DNA of 22,303 nt. Origin: JAIOTH01 sp964639335 (lineage in GTDB: Bacteria; Patescibacteriota; Patescibacteriia; UBA1558; S5-K13). The first letter of the stretch is position 1. Each line of letters opens with the position of its first letter. The notes under the pieces were generated by a model. That model made no database searches and had not been told where the DNA came from. It saw only the letters and a list, made by a program, of their open reading frames with translations. The position numbers and the translations under genes are program-made. The stretch is taken from the NCBI GenBank assembly GCA_964639335.1, contig CAZXCJ010000019.1, forward strand, positions 1 to 22,303, read 5' to 3'. Below, one piece after another: positions 1 to 7,798 of the stretch.

Positions 1-148
1 GATCAAAAACCACTCCATGAATATTTCTATTTCTAAATGGAATTTCTACTAATTGTCCGGGCTTAATCTTAAGTTTTTCTGGAACAATATAGTCAAGGAG
101 GTTTAATTCCTTTTTAAGCTTGATTAATGGTTTTATATTAGCGTACAT
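1..148 (-). CDS. priA: Primosomal protein N' (PriA helicase), N-terminal fragment
   Basis: Partial gene cut by the left window edge; only the first 49 residues are visible, starting MYANIKPLIKLKKEL and containing PEKLKIKPGQLVEIPF followed by HGVVFD. This matches the start of the PriA 3'-DNA-binding domain, in which a short strand, a PEEL-like segment and a PG-x-x-V-x-x-PF core are followed by a G-x-V strand. PriA reloads the replisome at stalled forks. No helicase motif is inside the window, so the assignment rests on this short N-terminal match. The ATG at 148 has no evident Shine-Dalgarno. It is the last minus-strand gene here, after a terminator at 202-230. Confidence 0.72.
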   Translation of the reverse strand, partial: MYANIKPLIKLKKELNLLDYIVPEKLKIKPGQLVEIPFRNRNIHGVVFD

Positions 149-201
149 ATTAATAGTATAAAGGAAAAAGTAGAAAGTATAAAGGGGATTTTAAGGAAAG
201 A

Positions 202-230
202 AAAAAGGCAGAACGCGATTGGCTCTGCCC
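202..230 (-). terminator. Rho-independent terminator for the membrane-protein gene
   Basis: Read on the minus strand, GGCAGA (229-224) pairs with TCTGCC (212-207) around an 11-base loop and is followed by a run of six T (206-201). It lies just after the stop codon of the 248-823 gene. The same GGCAGA/TCTGCC stem is reused in the terminator at 20254-20285. Confidence 0.8.
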
Positions 231-247
231 AGTGTTAAAACACATTT

Positions 248-823
248 TTATCTTTCGGAATAATGAATATCGGTTGCAATAACAAGATCATTGGTTTTTT
301 TTCTGATGATTAGAAAAATCCCAATATTCAATAGAACGGTAATTGCAACTTTTATTCTTGTTGGAGTTGTCCAACTGCAGAATTTTAAATTTATCACCGC
401 TATGTTACTTAACTCGAAAATAATTACTACTATACCGATAAATAACATTAAAACAGCAGATATCCAATTCCAAGGAATTTTTTTGTGCTCAGACTTAACA
501 ACAAAAGAGAATATGACCGTAACTATAAATAGAGATAACAAGATGGTTGTCATTGGATTTGTAATATTTTTGAGATCAATAGACCCAAAAATAATTTGTA
601 CATTTTCAATAGCAGCTAATCCTATAAGCCCTATTAAAATTGTAAGTTGAGTTATTATTCCAATTATGAATTTTTTTGATAAGAATAATAAACAAAATCC
701 AATGATTGAAAATGCTGCTAAGAAATTTTCCAAGTTTGTCAAATTTTTAATAAAAGGAAGCACGAAGGTGTTTACAAGAATGAATATTACCGAGAATAGG
801 GTTATAAATATTATTTTTTTCAT
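248..823 (-). CDS. Hypothetical six-helix integral membrane protein
   Basis: 191 residues, not recognised as a known family. Six hydrophobic stretches look like membrane helices, near residues 4-24, 33-49, 52-71, 91-109, 119-138 and 157-174, with short charged connectors (KSEHKK before helix 5, RKK after helix 6). There are no obvious catalytic motifs and no separate signal peptide; helix 1 could act as a signal anchor. The ATG has a GGAGG four bases upstream, a strong but slightly close ribosome site. A good promoter lies at 865-893 and a terminator follows the gene, so it appears to be a single-gene transcript. ORFs on the opposite strand here are shadows of the hydrophobic codons. Confidence 0.7.
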   Translation of the reverse strand: MKKIIFITLFSVIFILVNTFVLPFIKNLTNLENFLAAFSIIGFCLLFLSKKFIIGIITQLTILIGLIGLAAIENVQIIFGSIDLKNITNPMTTILLSLFIVTVIFSFVVKSEHKKIPWNWISAVLMLFIGIVVIIFELSNIAVINLKFCSWTTPTRIKVAITVLLNIGIFLIIRKKTNDLVIATDIHYSER

Positions 824-864
824 TAGTCCTCCAGACTATGCTTTATTTTTTTGTGAATTTTTTT

Positions 865-893
865 AGAATAGCATAAATAAATATCATTGTCAA
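865..893 (-). promoter_or_regulatory. Sigma-70-type promoter for the membrane-protein gene
   Basis: On the minus strand a perfect -35 TTGACA (893-888), a 17-base spacer, and -10 TATTCT (870-865, 4/6). It sits 42 bases upstream of the start codon at 823, back to back with the plus-strand promoter at 898-925. Confidence 0.65.
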
Positions 894-897
894 GGGC

Positions 898-925
898 TTT
901 TCAATATATATAGAATTGCTATAAT
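898..925 (+). promoter_or_regulatory. Promoter for the four-helix-bundle gene
   Basis: -35 TTTTCA (898-903, 4/6), 16-base spacer, perfect -10 TATAAT (920-925). The leader to the ATG at 995 is about 63 bases and contains a small GCAT/ATGC hairpin. The -35 boxes of this promoter and the divergent one are only five bases apart. Confidence 0.5.
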
Positions 926-994
926 AAAGGTAATAAAGATGCATTAAAATGCGTATGTTTTAGTCTATATTGATTTAATTAATAATTTAAAAAT

Positions 995-1438
995 ATGAAA
1001 AGCGATTTAAGTTTTTTGAATACTGAAGAACAAAAAAACAAAAAAACTAAAGAACAAAAAAGTAATTTATTTAGGTTTCGCGATTTTCCAGTTTATAAAG
1101 AGGCTCGAGAGCTAAGAAAAGATTTAAAAAATTTAATTAAGCAGAAATTTCCCAAAGAGGAAAAATTTGGTCTTAGTTCACAATTATCTAGAGCATTGGA
1201 TTCTATTTTATTGAATATTGCCGAAGGGTCAGAGAGATATTCAGATATAGATTTTAGTAGATTTTTAAATATGTCTTTAACGTCAGTTAATGAAGTAATG
1301 GCTTGTTTGGATGTCTCCCTTGATGATGATTATATTAGCAAAGAAGAATATCATTATTATGCTAAAAAGGTTGGAAATATTTATAAACAATTAAAGGCTT
1401 TTAGTTCTAAAGTCCGAAAAGATAGTATTCGAAATTAG
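995..1438 (+). CDS. Four-helix-bundle protein (S23 / 23S rRNA intervening-sequence protein family)
   Basis: 147 residues. Residues 28-142 match the four-helix-bundle family: FRDFPVYKEAREL opens helix 1, QLSRALDSILLNIAEGSERYS (62-82) carries the NIAEG signature, and FLNMSLTSVNEVMACLDVS (90-108) is helix 3. The family was first seen encoded inside 23S rRNA intervening sequences; its function is unknown and there is no rRNA here, so this is an orphan copy. Residues 11-23 are a low-complexity K/Q/N/E segment encoded by an octamer array (1030-1061), probably a captured non-coding repeat rather than a domain. No Shine-Dalgarno is seen at the ATG, but no later ATG precedes the domain. The stop codon runs directly into another octamer array. 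Confidence 0.8.
   Translation: MKSDLSFLNTEEQKNKKTKEQKSNLFRFRDFPVYKEARELRKDLKNLIKQKFPKEEKFGLSSQLSRALDSILLNIAEGSERYSDIDFSRFLNMSLTSVNEVMACLDVSLDDDYISKEEYHYYAKKVGNIYKQLKAFSSKVRKDSIRN
1030..1061 (+). repeat. Octamer tandem array inside coding sequence
   Basis: Four consecutive octamers: ACAAAAAA, ACAAAAAA, ACTAAAGA, ACAAAAAA. Three octamers make eight codons, so the array can expand or contract by 24 bases without breaking frame. It encodes the K/Q/N-rich N-terminus of the four-helix-bundle protein. Confidence 0.7.
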
Positions 1439-1478
1439 TTCTTCCGTTCTTCGGTTCTTCCGTTCTTATGTTCCTTAA
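1439..1478 (+). repeat. Octamer tandem array (TTCTTCCG-type)
   Basis: Five consecutive octamers directly after the stop codon at 1438: TTCTTCCG, TTCTTCGG, TTCTTCCG, TTCTTATG, TTCCTTAA. It occupies about half of the 78-base gap to lysS; I see no convincing promoter in the remainder. Confidence 0.75.
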
Positions 1479-1516
1479 TTATAACTAAACTTATCAAAAT
1501 TTAACATACTTTAATT

Positions 1517-3034
1517 ATGGATAAAAAAGAAAACAACCCATCAACCATTAACCCCAGCGATGAATACAAGATTAGGGTAGAGCGTTTAAAAAGAATTAGA
1601 GAAAAAAATATTGATCCATATCCGGCTGTTTCAAAAAGAACCCATATGATTAATGAGGTTTTGGCTGATTTTAAAAAATTATCGAAGACCCCGACCGAAG
1701 TGGAGGGGGAAAAATCTGCTAAGGATATTTTTTTATGTGGTCGCTTGCGCAGTATTCGTTCTCATGGAAATCTTAGCTTTACTCAATTACAAGATGATTC
1801 TGGAATGATCCAATTAGCTTTTTCTAAAAAGGAAGTTGGCGATGAAAAATACAAGGAGTTTGTTAAATTGATTGATATTGGGGATTTTGTTCAAGTTAAT
1901 GGTTATTGTTTTTTAACCCACAAAGGCGAACAAAGTTTAATGGTCAAGGATTGGAAATTGTTAACTAAGACCCTGCGACCTTTGCCAGAAAAGTTTCATG
2001 GCTTAAAAGATGAAGAGGAGCGATTAAGGAAAAGATATTTAGATATTATTGCCAATCCAGAAGTCAAGGAAATGATTATTAAAAAAGGAAAGTTTTGGAA
2101 TGCTATTAGAAATTTTTTATTAAATAAAGGTTTTATGGAAGTACAAACTCCGGCCTTAGAAATAAAAACCGGAGGAGCAGATGCCCGGCCATTTATAACT
2201 CATCATAATGCTTTAGATTTAGATGTTTATTTAAGAATATCTACTGGTGAATTATGGCATAAGAGATTAATGGTTGCTGGTTTTGAGAAAGTTTTCGAAA
2301 TTGGCCGCCAATTTAGAAATGAAGGCATGGATGCTGAACATTTGCAAGATTATGAACAGATGGAATTTTATTGGGCTTATGCAGATTATCAAAAAGGAAT
2401 GAAGTTGGTAGAGGAGATGTTTAAATATGTGGCCCAAGAAACTTTTGGCACGACTAAATTTAAAATTCGCGGTTTTGATATAGATTTAAATAAAAAATGG
2501 AAGATTTATAATTATCAAGAAACAGTAAAGAAGGTGACCGGTATAGATATTTTAAATACAGATCAAAAAGAAATTGAGCAAAAATTACAAGAATTAAAAA
2601 TTGAATATGATTCCAAGGGTTTTAATTTAACCCGGGCTATAGATAATTTATGGAAATATTGTCGCAAGCAAATTGCTGGGCCAGGATTTTTGGTCGGCGT
2701 GCCTAAAGTTGTTTCTCCTTTAGCAAAAAGTTTTCCAGATCAGCCGGAAATTACCCAAAGATTTCAGCCGATTATTGCTGGTTCAGAATTAGGCAATGGC
2801 TATTCAGAGTTAAATGATCCCTTAGATCAAGCCGAACGATTTAAAGTACAAGAAAAATTAAGAGAAGCTGGTGATGAAGAAGCGCAAATGTATGATAAGG
2901 AGTTTGTAGAAGCCCTAGAACATGGTATGCCTCCAACCTGTGGTTATGGAATGAGCGAAAGAGTGTTTAGTTTTTTAATGGATAAACCAGCCCGAGAATG
3001 TCAGATATTTCCATTAATGAAACCCAAGGAGTAA
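1517..3034 (+). CDS. lysS: Lysyl-tRNA synthetase, class II
   Basis: 505 residues, the usual length for bacterial LysRS. It charges tRNA-Lys with lysine in the cytosol. The OB-fold anticodon-binding domain is near residues 70-155 (IFLCGRLRSIRSHGNLSFTQ...). Class II motif 1 is GFMEVQTPAL (205-214), motif 2 is FEIGRQFRNEGMD (260-272) followed by E280, and GNGYSELNDP (426-435) forms part of the active site. Motif 3 reads CGYGMSERVFSFL (475-487), keeping the ATP-binding Arg482 but differing from the common GIGIDRLVM; the ending RECQIFPLMKPKE is typical. The ATG at 1517 lacks a Shine-Dalgarno. It heads a plus-strand series with the HD, cyclophilin and serS genes. Confidence 0.95.
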   Translation: MDKKENNPSTINPSDEYKIRVERLKRIREKNIDPYPAVSKRTHMINEVLADFKKLSKTPTEVEGEKSAKDIFLCGRLRSIRSHGNLSFTQLQDDSGMIQLAFSKKEVGDEKYKEFVKLIDIGDFVQVNGYCFLTHKGEQSLMVKDWKLLTKTLRPLPEKFHGLKDEEERLRKRYLDIIANPEVKEMIIKKGKFWNAIRNFLLNKGFMEVQTPALEIKTGGADARPFITHHNALDLDVYLRISTGELWHKRLMVAGFEKVFEIGRQFRNEGMDAEHLQDYEQMEFYWAYADYQKGMKLVEEMFKYVAQETFGTTKFKIRGFDIDLNKKWKIYNYQETVKKVTGIDILNTDQKEIEQKLQELKIEYDSKGFNLTRAIDNLWKYCRKQIAGPGFLVGVPKVVSPLAKSFPDQPEITQRFQPIIAGSELGNGYSELNDPLDQAERFKVQEKLREAGDEEAQMYDKEFVEALEHGMPPTCGYGMSERVFSFLMDKPARECQIFPLMKPKE

Positions 3035-3070
3035 TTGATTAATAGTTTAATTGTATAATAGGTTAATAGC
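3033..3070 (+). repeat. AT-rich intergenic word array shared with 22079-22115
   Basis: The gap between lysS and the HD gene consists of TTAAT/TAATAG words (TTAATAGTTTAATTG, then TATAATAGGTTAAT). Nearly the same text occurs in reverse complement at 22079-22115 and related text at 21981-22035. Confidence 0.6.
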
Positions 3071-3628
3071 ATGACTAGAGAAGAGGCCATAGGCTTAATT
3101 AAAAGTCGAATAAAAAATCAGAATTCAATTAAACATATGTTAGCTACGGAAGCCATCATGAGGTCCTTAGCTAAATATTTTAAGGAAGATGAAGAAATGT
3201 GGGGTTTGGCAGGCTTATTACATGATTTGGATATGGAAGATGAAGAATGTTTAGCTGATCCTAGTTTACATGCCAATAAGGCCGCCGATGAATTAGATTC
3301 TTTAGGAGTAGACAAAATTATTACTGATGCGATTCGAGCGCATAATGAAATGACTGGCAAATCTCGCGATACTTTAATAGAAAAATGTATTTATGCGGTT
3401 GACCCTTTAACAGGTTTAATTGTTGCTTCCGTTTTAGTTTTACCTTCTAAGAAATTAGCGGATTTACAATTAAAATCATTACAAAAAAGATTTAGAGAAG
3501 GTAATTTTGCTAAAGGAGCCCGTCGAGAAGGAATTAGTGCTTGTGCGGATTTTAATATGGAGTTAGAGGAATTTTTAGAAATTGGTTTAAGGGCCATGCA
3601 GGGCATTTCAAATGAATTAGGTTTATAA
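3071..3628 (+). CDS. HD-domain metal-dependent phosphohydrolase family protein
   Basis: 185 residues. The metal-ligand pattern of an HD hydrolase is present: H22, the HD doublet H51-D52 in GLLHDLDMEDEE, H67, H91 and D111 (YAVDPLTGLI). It is a stand-alone single-domain HD protein; relatives hydrolyse nucleotide or other phosphate esters in the cytosol, but the substrate cannot be read from the sequence. It lies 36 bases after lysS with no terminator between, so it is probably co-transcribed. No SD is visible; the start follows the AT word array. Function beyond phosphohydrolase is unassigned. Confidence 0.85.
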   Translation: MTREEAIGLIKSRIKNQNSIKHMLATEAIMRSLAKYFKEDEEMWGLAGLLHDLDMEDEECLADPSLHANKAADELDSLGVDKIITDAIRAHNEMTGKSRDTLIEKCIYAVDPLTGLIVASVLVLPSKKLADLQLKSLQKRFREGNFAKGARREGISACADFNMELEEFLEIGLRAMQGISNELGL

Positions 3629-3647
3629 ATAATTAAAATATATTTCT

Positions 3648-4269
3648 ATGAAAAAAGTATTATTTTTATTAGCCACTGGTCTCCTGTTAACATCTTTGTA
3701 TGGCTAACATAGAGAAAGACAAAGATTTAAATAATAATGAAGAAAGCAAAGTTATGGTAAAAGAACATATATTAGCGACTATAAAAACTAATAAAGGTGA
3801 TATTGAGTTGGAACTTTATAAAAAAGCAGCCCCAATTACAGTAGATAAGTTTATTAAATTAATTCAAGAAAATTTTTATAATAATATTAAATTTCATTGA
3901 GTGATTGAAAATTTTATGATTCAGACCGGTGATCCAAATACTAGGGGAGAGGATGGAGTTGATTTCGTTTATGTTGATGATCCTTATGATCCTTATGATA
4001 ATCCCGATGAATTGCCCATTGCCGGAACTGGAGGTCCAGGATATAGCTTTAAAGATGAAATTGATCCTAAATTAAAATTTGACAAAGCTGGGGTTTTAGC
4101 CATGGCTAATTCTGGACCAAATACCAATGGTTCGCAAATTTTTATCACCTATACAGCAACTCCTTGGTTAAATAATAAACATACAATTTTTGGCCAAGTT
4201 GTTTCTGGACAAGATGTTGTTAATGCAATTGAGCAGGGCGATGTTATTGAAAAAATAATTATTAAGTAA
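3648..4269 (+). pseudogene. Cyclophilin-type peptidyl-prolyl isomerase lipoprotein, broken by frameshift and in-frame TGA
   Basis: Two readable pieces, 3700-3900 and 3901-4269, together make one cyclophilin domain: KEHILATIKTNKGDIELELY, then NNIKFH, then VIENFMIQTGDP, then FDKAGVLAMANSGPNTNGSQ and NNKHTIFGQVVSGQDVV. The TGA at 3898-3900 falls at the family's catalytic Arg of the FHRVI motif and is one C-to-T change from CGA. Upstream, an ATG at 3648 opens MKKVLFLLATGLLLTSLYG and then stops; removing one T from the TTT at 3695-3697 gives LLLTSC joined to MANIEKD, a textbook lipobox. The intact ancestor was therefore probably an exported lipoprotein foldase. An acidic DPYDPYDNPDE insert is present. 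A GTG directly after the TGA could allow translation of the C-terminal half alone. Sequencing or assembly error is the main alternative. Confidence 0.82.
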
Positions 4270-4325
4270 AAAGTAAAAAGTCAAAAAGTTGAAAGTACTT
4301 TCAACTTGAAACTTGAAACTTTAAA
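4264..4325 (+). repeat. Heptamer word arrays and palindrome before serS
   Basis: Three heptamers AAGTAAA, AAGTAAA, AAGTCAA (4264-4284), then a perfect 22-base palindrome (4286-4307, core GTTGAAAGTACTTTCAAC), then CTTGAAA, CTTGAAA, CTTTAAA (4305-4325). The palindrome could form a hairpin in the serS leader. Related text precedes gltX. Confidence 0.75.
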
Positions 4326-4332
4326 CTATTTT

Positions 4333-5577
4333 ATGTTAGACATACAAAAAATTCGAAACAATCAAGAGGAAATTAAAAAAGTTCTTTTAAAAAGAATGGA
4401 TGAGGTTGATTTGGATGAAATTTTAGAATTGGACAAACAGAGAAGAGAATTTATTGTTAAAATTGATAAATTAAAATCAGAGAGAAATAAAAATTCTAAA
4501 ACAAAACCAAGCTTGGAAATTATAGAACAGATGAAAAAAATAGGTGAGGAAATTAAGGGTTTAGAGAAAAATTTTAATCAAGTAGAAAAAGAATTTAAAG
4601 ACAAGTTATCATCTTTGCCAAATATTCTAGCTGAAGATGTGCCAATGGGGGGAAAGGAAGATAATAAAGTTATTGGCACTTATAAAGAAAAACCCAAATT
4701 TAATTTTAAAATTAAAGACCACATAGAATTATCTACTTCTTTGGGGTTAATTGACTATGAACGAGCTGCTAAAATGTCAGGAGCTGGTTTTTGGGCTTAC
4801 GTGGGCCAGGGAGCTGAATTAGAATGGGCTTTATGGAATTATTTCCAGGATTTTCATCAAAAAAATGGCTATAAATTTTTATTATTGCCCTATTTATTAA
4901 ATCAAGAATCGGCTTATGCCTCGGGACATTTGCCAAAGTTTAGGAAAGATTTGTTTTGGACTGACCAAGGCCAACTTTGTTTAAACGCCACCAGTGAAAT
5001 GATGCTTTTAAATTATCATCGGGATGAAATTTTAGAAAATTTACCTTTAAAATATTATGCCTTTTCTAGTTGTTTTCGCAAAGAAGCTGGAGCTTATCGC
5101 ACTAAAGAGAGGGGAATGATACGCGGGCACCAGTTTTATAAAATTGAAATGTTTCATTTTGCTGAACCAGCCAAGAGCGAGGAGTCATTTAATGAATTGT
5201 TAAAAAACGCCGAAGAATTAGTTAAGGGACTGGGATTACATTTTCAAACTGTAAAATTGGCAGCTCAGGATGTTAGTTTAGCCATGGCCAAAACTATGGA
5301 TTTAGAGGTTTATTTTCCAAGCATTGATATTTATAAAGAAGTTTCTAGTGTTTCTAATGCTTTAGATTATCAATCCCGACGAGCTAACATTAAATATCAA
5401 GACAAGAATAAGAATAAAAAATTTGTTCATACTTTAAATGCTTCTGGATTAGCTACCAGTAGAATATTGCCAGCGATTTTAGAACAAAACCAACAAAAAG
5501 ATGGTTCAGTTAAAATTCCCAAAGTATTGAGGAAATATTTAGATTTCAAAATATTAAAAGCAAAAGGAGTAAAATAA
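4333..5577 (+). CDS. serS: Seryl-tRNA synthetase
   Basis: 414 residues from the ATG at 4333, the normal SerRS length. MLDIQKIRNN is the canonical SerRS beginning; the in-frame TTG at 4306 lies in a repeat and is rejected. The N-terminal coiled-coil arm that grips the tRNA-Ser variable arm spans about residues 30-98. Motif 2 is SSCFRKEAGAYRTKERGMIRGHQF-like (245-268), the serine-binding NATSEMM is at 218-224, and motif 3 is LNASGLATSRILPAILEQNQ (368-387). It makes Ser-tRNA(Ser), and Ser-tRNA(Sec) if present. Its stop overlaps the next start by one base (TAATG), making it the first gene of an apparent envelope operon. Confidence 0.95.
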   Translation: MLDIQKIRNNQEEIKKVLLKRMDEVDLDEILELDKQRREFIVKIDKLKSERNKNSKTKPSLEIIEQMKKIGEEIKGLEKNFNQVEKEFKDKLSSLPNILAEDVPMGGKEDNKVIGTYKEKPKFNFKIKDHIELSTSLGLIDYERAAKMSGAGFWAYVGQGAELEWALWNYFQDFHQKNGYKFLLLPYLLNQESAYASGHLPKFRKDLFWTDQGQLCLNATSEMMLLNYHRDEILENLPLKYYAFSSCFRKEAGAYRTKERGMIRGHQFYKIEMFHFAEPAKSEESFNELLKNAEELVKGLGLHFQTVKLAAQDVSLAMAKTMDLEVYFPSIDIYKEVSSVSNALDYQSRRANIKYQDKNKNKKFVHTLNASGLATSRILPAILEQNQQKDGSVKIPKVLRKYLDFKILKAKGVK

Positions 5578-6536
5578 TGTTTAAAATAAAAAAATCCTTA
5601 AATTCTATTAAGAATAAATTAAGGTTAAATTTTTATAACCATCCCCAAACCTACAAAGTTAATTATCGGGTGGAAGTTTTTAATAATAGCGACTTTAAAA
5701 AAGAGTTTTTTTTAGTTTTGCCAATACCTAGTAATACTAAATATCAAAGCATTTTAGATTCCGTAAGTTTTTTTCCTCAGATAGATGGCAAGGGAGAAGA
5801 TTTAAAATATGGAAATAAATATGTTTTTTGGAAAATGAATTTAAAAGTTCAGGAAAGTTTTGTCGTGCAAGAAAATTTTTCTATTAAAGTTAAGCCTCGT
5901 TCAAAAATTTTAGAAAAAGGATTAAAGCTACAAGATTATGAAGATGAGACAAAAAATCAGATTTATAAAGAAAAAAATAGTTTTTTGAATTTAGAAAATG
6001 ATGATATTCAGGATTTGGCGGATGAAATTGTTAGAGATGAAGATAGAATTGATGAAATTTTGCAAAAGATAAATAATTATTTAATTGCCAATTTTAAATA
6101 TGGAGATCCAATACCGGGTCTTTATTCCGCTAAAGATGGCCTAAGTAGGAAATGTATTGATTGTGGTGGTTTTTCTTCTTTATTTGTCTCTTTGTGTATT
6201 TTGAGGGGTATTCCAGCTAGAATTTTATCTGGTTTTTGGGCTGGTTACAAAAATAATACTATGCATGCTTGGCCAGAAATTTTATTGCCAAATGAGAAAT
6301 GGATGCCAGTAGATCCAGCTGTTGAATATTTATATCGGCATGAAAAAACTTTAAAATTTGGGTCTTTAGATAATTTAGATAATATAGGGAGTGATAGAAT
6401 AGTTTTTTCTCAGGGCTGTGATATTCCAATTATATTAGATAATAAAGAATTTAGAGTTCCAATTTTACAAACCCCTTTTATTTATCCAAAAGAAGGACTG
6501 GAAATTAAAGTAGATTTTTTAACTGAAAAAAGTTAA
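5577..6536 (+). CDS. Transglutaminase-like cysteine protease/amidase-fold protein
   Basis: 319 residues. Residues 1-110 form a probable beta-sandwich domain (YKVNYRVEVFNNS, FFLVLPIPSNT). Residues about 160-255 are a transglutaminase core with the expected Cys-His-Asp triad: C196 in CIDCGGFSSLFVSL (C193 is the alternative), H230 in MHAWPEILLP and D247 in WMPVDPAVEY. Bacterial members are usually proteases or amidases rather than cross-linkers. No signal peptide or membrane helix is seen, so it appears cytosolic unless exported otherwise. The start overlaps the serS stop by one base and has a good ribosome site AAGGAG at 5564-5569. Substrate unknown; the neighbourhood suggests an envelope role. 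Confidence 0.8.
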   Translation: MFKIKKSLNSIKNKLRLNFYNHPQTYKVNYRVEVFNNSDFKKEFFLVLPIPSNTKYQSILDSVSFFPQIDGKGEDLKYGNKYVFWKMNLKVQESFVVQENFSIKVKPRSKILEKGLKLQDYEDETKNQIYKEKNSFLNLENDDIQDLADEIVRDEDRIDEILQKINNYLIANFKYGDPIPGLYSAKDGLSRKCIDCGGFSSLFVSLCILRGIPARILSGFWAGYKNNTMHAWPEILLPNEKWMPVDPAVEYLYRHEKTLKFGSLDNLDNIGSDRIVFSQGCDIPIILDNKEFRVPILQTPFIYPKEGLEIKVDFLTEKS

Positions 6537-7798
6537 TGATTTTCAAAAAAACAATCTTCACTGGTTTTGCTCCTAATTTAAGATTTGCTGATGTTTTAAT
6601 ATCTTTAAAATTTTTATGCCTGCCGTGGAATTGGCCTAAAATTATTTCTGGAAATTATCCTCAGAAAGTAGAAGAAAAATTAAGGAATTATTTTCAATCT
6701 AAATATTGTTTTAGCTTTGATAGTGGTCGCAGCGCATTACACTTAGCCCTAAGGGCTTTGGACGTCCAGGCCGGGGATGAAGTTTTGGTTCAGGGCTATA
6801 CTTGCGTGGTAGTGTCCAATGCTATTAATTGGACTGGGGCTAGGCCAATTTATGTTGATGTACAAAATGATTTTAATATGAATGCCGAAGATTTAGAAAA
6901 GAAAATCACAGCCCGATCAAAAGTTTTAATAATTCAGCATACTTTTGGAGCTTCGGCCAATATAGATAAATTATTAACTATTGCCAAAAAATATAATTTG
7001 AAAATTATTGAGGATTGTGCACATTCTTTAGGCACCAGATATCAAGGTAAATTAACTGGCACTTGGGGCGATATAGGCATGTTTAGTTTTGGTTCAGATA
7101 AAATTATTTCCTGTGTTAGGGGTGGGGCTTTAATCACCGATAAACAAGAAATAGGCCTAAAATTAAAAACTATTCAAAACAATCTTCCCCAGTCGCCATT
7201 AGGCAGAGTCTTGCAGCATTTATTTCATTATCCAGCTTTTTGGAAGGGAAAAATATTTTATAGTATTTTTTTAGGTAAATTAATTTTATATGTTTTTAAG
7301 AAATTAAATATTATTAATAAAATTATTTATAAGCCAGAAAAGAGAGGAGAGCCAGATATTTTTTATCCTGCTCAATTACCAAATTCTTTAGCTAATATTT
7401 TATTTGAGCAATTAAAAGATTTAGAAATAAATTTAGCCCATAGAAAAAAAATTGCTCAGATTTATAATCAAAAAATTAATAATCGATATATTGAATTGCC
7501 TTGGATAGATCATAAGATTGATTTGCAGAATAGCGTTTGTTTGAGGTATCCATTATTAACTAATCATTTTAGAGAATTAAAAATTTATTTAAAAAAGAAA
7601 AACATTATTTTAGGAGATTGGTATCGACCAAATATCGCTCCGGCTGATATTGATTTTTCTCAAACCAAATATCAAAAAGGCACTTGTCCAGTGGCAGAGA
7701 ACCTGTCTGCCCGATCAGCTAATTTGCCAGTAAATATAAATATTAGTTTAAAAGACGCCCATAGAATTATTAAGGCCATTAATTTTTTCAAACCATGA
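6536..7798 (+). CDS. DegT/DnrJ/EryC1/StrS-family PLP aminotransferase
   Basis: 420 residues. Fold-type I aminotransferase features: SGRSALHLALRAL (63-75) for phosphate binding, YTCVVVSNA (88-96), the cofactor-ring Asp in IIEDCAHSLG (D160), and the Schiff-base lysine K189 in MFSFGSDKIISCVRGGA (182-198). Family members transaminate keto-sugars attached to nucleotides or lipids for surface glycans; the exact sugar cannot be told. The N-terminal 40 residues, with the hydrophobic ADVLISLKFLCLPWNW stretch, are longer than in typical DegT proteins. The start overlaps the previous stop by one base and the stop overlaps the next start by four (ATGA), so translation is probably coupled. It ends in TGA, showing that TGA is a true stop here. 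Confidence 0.88.
   Translation: MIFKKTIFTGFAPNLRFADVLISLKFLCLPWNWPKIISGNYPQKVEEKLRNYFQSKYCFSFDSGRSALHLALRALDVQAGDEVLVQGYTCVVVSNAINWTGARPIYVDVQNDFNMNAEDLEKKITARSKVLIIQHTFGASANIDKLLTIAKKYNLKIIEDCAHSLGTRYQGKLTGTWGDIGMFSFGSDKIISCVRGGALITDKQEIGLKLKTIQNNLPQSPLGRVLQHLFHYPAFWKGKIFYSIFLGKLILYVFKKLNIINKIIYKPEKRGEPDIFYPAQLPNSLANILFEQLKDLEINLAHRKKIAQIYNQKINNRYIELPWIDHKIDLQNSVCLRYPLLTNHFRELKIYLKKKNIILGDWYRPNIAPADIDFSQTKYQKGTCPVAENLSARSANLPVNINISLKDAHRIIKAINFFKP

Noticed and set aside
291..866. Plus-strand ORFs opposite the membrane-protein gene
   Set aside because: Shadows of the hydrophobic codons of the minus-strand gene, which has promoter, SD and terminator.
1439..1478. CRISPR-like array
   Set aside because: Eight-base direct tandem units without spacers; no cas genes in the window.
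3898..3900. TGA read as Trp or Gly (code 4 or 25)
   Set aside because: Genes at 6536-7798 and 8816-9841 end naturally at TGA, the tRNA-Trp has anticodon CCA, and the position calls for the catalytic Arg.
4306..4332. Longer serS start at TTG
   Set aside because: It lies in a heptamer array; MLDIQKIRN from 4333 is the canonical SerRS beginning.
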